This document shows positions 6,106 through 9,371 of a stretch of 9,371 nt of DNA, in pieces. Position numbers and translations under genes: made by a program. This stretch comes from a bacterium (GTDB lineage: Bacteria; UBA10199; DSSB01), in contig JAUHYS010000067.1 in the NCBI GenBank assembly GCA_030426445.1, positions 1 through 9,371 of the forward strand. Direction: 5' to 3'. The notes under the pieces are model-generated. The model searched no databases, was not told the DNA's origin, and worked only from the letters and a program-made list of their open reading frames with translations. The number at the start of each line of letters is the position of its first letter. Position 1 is the first letter of the stretch.

Positions 6106-7488
6106 TTGGAAAATACCATTCAAAAAATTATTGCGACGCTTCAAACTAAAATCAGTGGAATCCATTTTAACAATTGGATTAAACCCACCCATTTTCAAAT
6201 AGTTGATCAAAACCTCATTATTCAAGTTCCCAATAAATTTATTCGTGATTGGATTAGTGAAAACTACCTGGATCTCATCAAGTACGAAGTTTTTAAATTA
6301 ACCGGGAAGGAACATCCGATAAAATTCGAAATCTGTGAATCCTTGATTCCTTTGGAAGAAAAGCTTCCCCCTGAGGACTCTCATGAGACCAAAGCACCTG
6401 AAAAAAAACCGACACAACTCAGTACATCAAAAAATTCTGTTCCCAGTTCTAATCAACTGAACACCAAATACAGTTTCCAAAGCTTTGTCGTAGGCAGTTC
6501 CAACCAATTTGCCAATGCCGCCTCTCGTGCGGTCGCAAACCTTCCTGCACTAGCCTACAACCCTTTGTTTATTTACGGTGGCGTTGGGCTAGGTAAAACA
6601 CATCTGCTCAATGCCATTGGGCTAGATATTTTAAAAAATCGCCCTGATTTAAAGGTACTTTACATTCATGCCGAACAATTTACTAACGAATTGATTAACA
6701 GTATTCGCTATGAAAAAATGTTCGAATTTCGAAAAAAATACCGCGAATCTTGTGACATTTTATTGATCGATGATATTCAATTCATTGCAGGAAAAGAGCG
6801 CACCCAGGAAGAGTTCTTTCATACTTTTAACTTTCTTTACGAATCTCGGCGTCAGGTTGTTCTTACTTCAGATCGTTTTCCTAAAGATATCCCACAACTT
6901 GAAGAAAGACTGCGTTCCCGTTTTGAGTGGGGGCTCATTGCTGATATCCAGATCCCAGACGTCGAAACCCGTATTGCCATTTTACGTAAAAAAACCGATG
7001 CCGATGGCCTTCACTTACCAGAAGATGTTGCCATGTTCTTAGCCACTCATGTACGTCATAATATTCGCGAACTCGAAGGCTCTCTCATCCGACTTAGCGC
7101 CTTTGCTTCTCTTTCTGGTAGTGAAATCAACCTAGAAATGGCAAAAGCCGCTCTCAAGGATATTCTTCCCAATCGCTCCAAACAGCTTAGTGTCGAGACC
7201 ATTCAAAAGCTTGTTGCCGATCATTTCCAACTCAAAATCAGTGATCTTAAGTCTCCTAGAAGACATAAAGTTCTTACCGTACCCAGGCAGATTGCCATGT
7301 TTCTTTGTCGAAAATACGTCAAATCCAGTTTTCCCGAACTCGGCATGAAATTTGGAGGAAAAGACCATTCTACGGTCGTTCATGCAGTTCAAAAAATTAC
7401 TCAACAGCTTAAAAAAGACAGCGATTTACAATCTGAAATTAATTCACTAGAAAAGCGCCTAGACCTTGAAGCCTCTATTGATTTTTAA
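6106..7488 (+). CDS. dnaA: Chromosomal replication initiator protein DnaA
   Basis: 460 aa. The AAA+ initiator binds DnaA boxes, melts oriC and recruits the DnaB helicase. Domain I is at about 1-80 (with N-N-W-I-K-P), and a short Ser/Pro/Lys-rich linker at about 81-120. The ATPase runs from Y-S-F-Q-S-F to about 350: Walker A G-G-V-G-L-G-K-T (158-165), Walker B L-L-I-D-D-I-Q-F (219-226), sensor 1 L-T-S-D (253-256), arginine finger in R-L-R-S-R-F (Arg272), and R-E-L-E-G (321-325). Domain IV ends with the DNA-binding signature G-G-K-D-H-S-T-V-V-H-A (417-427). The start is TTG at 6106: an in-frame stop lies at 6079, and no ATG or GTG occurs between. GGAG (6091-6094) sits 11 nt before it, slightly far. 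TTG plus long spacing suggests deliberately modest translation. It diverges from rpmH and is followed by dnaN after 290 bp. Confidence 0.97.
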   Translation: MENTIQKIIATLQTKISGIHFNNWIKPTHFQIVDQNLIIQVPNKFIRDWISENYLDLIKYEVFKLTGKEHPIKFEICESLIPLEEKLPPEDSHETKAPEKKPTQLSTSKNSVPSSNQLNTKYSFQSFVVGSSNQFANAASRAVANLPALAYNPLFIYGGVGLGKTHLLNAIGLDILKNRPDLKVLYIHAEQFTNELINSIRYEKMFEFRKKYRESCDILLIDDIQFIAGKERTQEEFFHTFNFLYESRRQVVLTSDRFPKDIPQLEERLRSRFEWGLIADIQIPDVETRIAILRKKTDADGLHLPEDVAMFLATHVRHNIRELEGSLIRLSAFASLSGSEINLEMAKAALKDILPNRSKQLSVETIQKLVADHFQLKISDLKSPRRHKVLTVPRQIAMFLCRKYVKSSFPELGMKFGGKDHSTVVHAVQKITQQLKKDSDLQSEINSLEKRLDLEASIDF

Positions 7489-7542
7489 TTAAATAAAATT
7501 TTGAGAACTCTTGACTTAAGAACTCCTAATTTAATTTTAAAC

Positions 7543-7706
7543 TTATTCACATTTTTGTGGATATTTTCTGTGTATGGATTGAAAATAATTTTTTTTTGTG
7601 GAAAACTCCAAACTTTAAAAAAGTCATTCTAACACTTATACCCATGCGACTCTAAGATATTTTTTAACGTTTTCGTTGAGTTAATCTATTTATTCACTCA
7701 TCCACA
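7543..7706. other. Probable oriC: DnaA-box cluster between dnaA and dnaN
   Basis: Sites seen against TTATNCACA: TTATTCACA 7543-7551 (+, exact); TGTGGATAT 7556-7564 (-, one mismatch); TGTGGAAAA 7597-7605 (-, one mismatch, same variant as 6030-6038); TTATTCACT 7690-7698 (+, one mismatch); TCATCCACA 7698-7706 (+, one mismatch). Five sites in 164 bp, next to an A/T tract and between dnaA and dnaN, match the usual place of a bacterial origin. A direct repeat, AGAACTC (7504-7510 and 7519-7525), lies just before the cluster. With the sites upstream of dnaA this would make a bipartite origin. I found no dnaN promoter that I trust here. Confidence 0.6.
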
Positions 7707-7710
7707 AGAC

Positions 7711-7757
7711 CTATTACGATGACTATATTTATATATATACAAATAAAATTAATCTTA
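7711..7757. other. Probable DNA unwinding element with DnaA-trio-like start
   Basis: Beginning four bases after the last box, CTATTA (7711-7716) reads 3'-GAT-AAT on the lower strand, the DnaA-trio pattern 3'-[G/A]A[T/A]. A nearly pure A/T tract then runs at 7724-7757 (TATATTTATATATATAC and onward). A box, short spacer, trios and A/T tract in this order is the unwinding module described in Bacillus subtilis. The trio run is broken after two units. Confidence 0.4.
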
Positions 7758-7778
7758 GCTTGTTAAAAAGGTATCCTT

Positions 7779-8882
7779 ATGAAATTTAAAATACAAAGAG
7801 AAGAACTCAAACAAGCCCTTTCTCGAATTTACAATGTGGTCGAAAGAAAAACCACGAAACCCATTTTATCCAATGCATTACTTCATTGCCAAAAGGGTCA
7901 ACTGCTACTATGTGGAACAGACCTGGAAGTTGGTTTACAAATTAGATTGCAAGCTCAAGTAGAAAAAACAGGTGAAATAGCCGTTCCTGCAAAGTCAGTT
8001 TATGACATTGTTCGAGAGCTTTCTTCCGAACAAGTGGCTTTTGAGCTCAAAGACGATTCCTGGTTAGAGATTCTTGCTGGAAGGTCACGATTTAAAGTGG
8101 CTATTTTACCGGCTAAAGAATTTCCCAGTATGCCAGAAGTTCCCACCGAAGGAAAAATCCATTTTGAAAGCCAAAGTTTTTTGGAAATGATCACCAAGAC
8201 CCTTTTTGCGGTTTCGACGGACGAAACCAAATATAATATTAATGGCGTCTTTTTAAGTTCAGAGGGAACAAAAAAAGTTCGCATGGTAGCAACCGATGGA
8301 CACCGCTTAAGTTATGAAGAAAAACCTATGTTAGAGGACATTCCTTTGCCGGATGCGATTCTATTGCCCAGAAAGGGTGTTTTGGAGATTCAAAAATTAC
8401 TGGCAGAACGCGAAGGCCCTTTCCCTCTCTATTTTGAAGGCCGCAATGCCATTGTGCAAACCGAAGACATCACTTTATTTATTCGACTCATCGAAGGGGA
8501 ATTTCCCAAATATCAGCAAATTATTCCTAAGGAAAATAATTTAATCGCAACTTTATCTAAGGAACAGTTGCTGGGAGCGATTCGGCGGGTCTCTTTACTC
8601 AGTCCAGAGCATCATAGGGGAATTAAGTTTGTTTTTAGCAGCGGAAATCTAGAACTGCTCTGTTCCAACCCTAATTTAGGGGAAGCCCGAGAGGAGATTG
8701 AATGCGAATACAAGGGCAAACATTTAGAAATTGGATTTAATTTTCGCTATATGTTGGATGTCTTGGGGGTGGTCGAAGACGAAAAAATTCAAATCGCTCT
8801 TAAAGATGAGGTGAGCCCTTGTTTGATTCGTTCAGAAAATGATCAGGGGTTTCTTAGCTTAGTCATGCCAATGAGATTATAA
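7779..8882 (+). CDS. dnaN: DNA polymerase III beta subunit (sliding clamp)
   Basis: 367 aa, typical length. It forms the ring-shaped dimer that holds DNA polymerase III on DNA and serves as docking platform for many replication and repair proteins. Three clamp repeats are visible at about 1-120, 128-245 and 246-367. Conserved stretches include T-T-K-P-I-L-S-N (25-32), A-T-D-G-H-R-L (171-177), L-I-E-G-E-F-P-K-Y (237-245) and the C-terminal V-M-P-M-R-L (362-367), which lines the peptide-binding pocket. The ATG at 7779 has AAAGG about 9 nt upstream. It is co-oriented with dnaA, with the probable origin between them. Its TAA stop (8880-8882) forms the outer end of the palindromic element that follows. 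Confidence 0.97.
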   Translation: MKFKIQREELKQALSRIYNVVERKTTKPILSNALLHCQKGQLLLCGTDLEVGLQIRLQAQVEKTGEIAVPAKSVYDIVRELSSEQVAFELKDDSWLEILAGRSRFKVAILPAKEFPSMPEVPTEGKIHFESQSFLEMITKTLFAVSTDETKYNINGVFLSSEGTKKVRMVATDGHRLSYEEKPMLEDIPLPDAILLPRKGVLEIQKLLAEREGPFPLYFEGRNAIVQTEDITLFIRLIEGEFPKYQQIIPKENNLIATLSKEQLLGAIRRVSLLSPEHHRGIKFVFSSGNLELLCSNPNLGEAREEIECEYKGKHLEIGFNFRYMLDVLGVVEDEKIQIALKDEVSPCLIRSENDQGFLSLVMPMRL

Positions 8883-9007
8883 GGAATGGTGATAAACGGC
8901 TATCTGCTTTGTTGAATTAAAAACTCAATTAGGAGTCGTGCTTTAAGTACGTCGAGTGATTGAATTTTTAATTCGCCTCGCATCTAACCATTTTTCATCA
9001 TTCCTTA
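8880..9007. repeat. 128-bp full-length imperfect palindrome, MITE- or REP-like
   Basis: Outer ends TAAGGAATG (8880-8888) and CATTCCTTA (8999-9007) are perfect complements. Base i pairs with 17887-i over 8880-8907 (23 of 28, one G-T). After a small asymmetric bulge, 8914-8943 pairs with 8945-8974 (25 of 30, two G-T), leaving an apex of about CTTTAAG. The best inner block is 8914-8929 against 8959-8974 (15 of 16). It encodes no protein and lacks a T-run, so it is not a standard terminator. Its ends could be read as TA target duplications around AGGAATG...CATTCCT. No second copy occurs in this window. It fills nearly all of the dnaN-dehydrogenase gap. Confidence 0.75.
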
Positions 9008-9027
9008 GAAAATTGGGGTTTAAATAG

Positions 9028-9371
9028 ATGAAATCATTACGTTGGTACGCACCAGAAGATATCCGTTTAGATGAGGTTGAAATACCAGAACTCCAAGCAG
9101 GCGAAGTTTTAGTCAAGATTGGCGCGGCAACGACCTGTGGAACTGATTTTAAGACCTTTAAAAGAGGCCATCCCCGTCTGATAAAATCTATTCCTGCTCC
9201 TTTTGGTCACGAAATGTCAGGCACGATTGAAAAATGCGGCCAGAGGGTCAAAGGTTTTCATGAAGGGGACCGAGTCGTTATCGGCAATTCCGCTCCCTGT
9301 GGAACTTGCTTTTATTGTCAAAAGCAGGCCTTTTCTCTTTGCGAAGACCTGTTATTTTTAAATGGTGCTTA
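9028..9371 (+). CDS. Zinc-dependent medium-chain alcohol/polyol dehydrogenase, N-terminal part
   Basis: The first 114 codons are visible; the gene runs off the right edge. The sequence is the GroES-like catalytic half of the MDR superfamily. The catalytic-zinc ligand region C-G-T-D is at 37-40, G-H-E at 60-62, and the structural-zinc cysteines are at 91, 94, 97 and 105 (C-G-T-C-F-Y-C then S-L-C). G-D-R-V-V (80-84) is also typical. The NAD(P)-binding Rossmann half is outside the window, so cofactor and substrate (alcohol, threonine, sorbitol type) cannot be assigned. ATG 9028 has GGGG about 9 nt upstream. It lies 145 bp after dnaN, separated by the palindromic element, and is not an obvious functional partner of the replication genes. 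Confidence 0.9.
   Translation, partial: MKSLRWYAPEDIRLDEVEIPELQAGEVLVKIGAATTCGTDFKTFKRGHPRLIKSIPAPFGHEMSGTIEKCGQRVKGFHEGDRVVIGNSAPCGTCFYCQKQAFSLCEDLLFLNGA

Noticed and set aside
7511..7540. dnaN promoter from TTGACT and TTTTAA
   Set aside because: The -10 matches only three of six consensus bases; A/T-rich DNA gives many such pairs.
7569..7577. TGTGTATGG as a further DnaA box
   Set aside because: Two mismatches at conserved positions; not counted.

Overview
This is a chromosomal replication-origin neighbourhood from a Gram-negative bacterium. The outer-membrane-type protein, the periplasmic L,D-transpeptidase with a signal peptide, and a YidC with a large periplasmic domain all point to a diderm. 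Gene order (rpmH-rnpA-yidD-yidC-mnmE facing away from dnaA-dnaN) is the proteobacterial arrangement. The DNA is fairly AT-rich. A proteobacterial or former-'deltaproteobacterial' lineage fits, but I cannot name the organism from sequence alone.

Layout. Positions 2-535 (+) hold the C-terminal part of a probable outer-membrane beta-barrel protein, running in from the left edge. It meets an L,D-transpeptidase gene (532-1467, -) tail to tail; the two share the palindrome TTAA as stop codons. Next comes a tight leftward operon, read from right to left: rpmH (5499-5350), rnpA (5334-4988), yidD (4987-4745), yidC (4713-3071) and mnmE (3061-1667). It links ribosomal protein L34, the RNase P protein, two membrane-insertion factors and a tRNA-modifying GTPase. 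A 606-bp gene-free stretch (5500-6105) separates it from the rightward genes dnaA (6106-7488, TTG start) and dnaN (7779-8882). Both flanks of dnaA carry DnaA-box-like 9-mers. The dnaA-dnaN gap also has a long A/T tract, so a bipartite oriC around dnaA is the likely reading. After dnaN lies a 128-bp, nearly full-length imperfect palindrome (8880-9007), then the start of a zinc-dependent medium-chain dehydrogenase that leaves the window at the right edge. The recF or gyrB often found after dnaN is not there.

Two core genes of the leftward operon do not read through in one frame. In rnpA the frame breaks at a run of ten A (coding strand) directly after the conserved V-S-K-K. In yidC it breaks just after the conserved D-Y-G, at the start of the insertase core. 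In both cases the downstream part is intact in another frame, and one short indel restores a full-length canonical protein. Sequencing or assembly error is the simplest explanation. Transcriptional slippage on the A-tract is a real alternative for rnpA.

I found no CRISPR array, rRNA, tRNA, prophage or transposase gene, and no candidate for a novel multi-gene system. The items most worth checking are the two frameshifts, the palindromic element after dnaN and the origin architecture.
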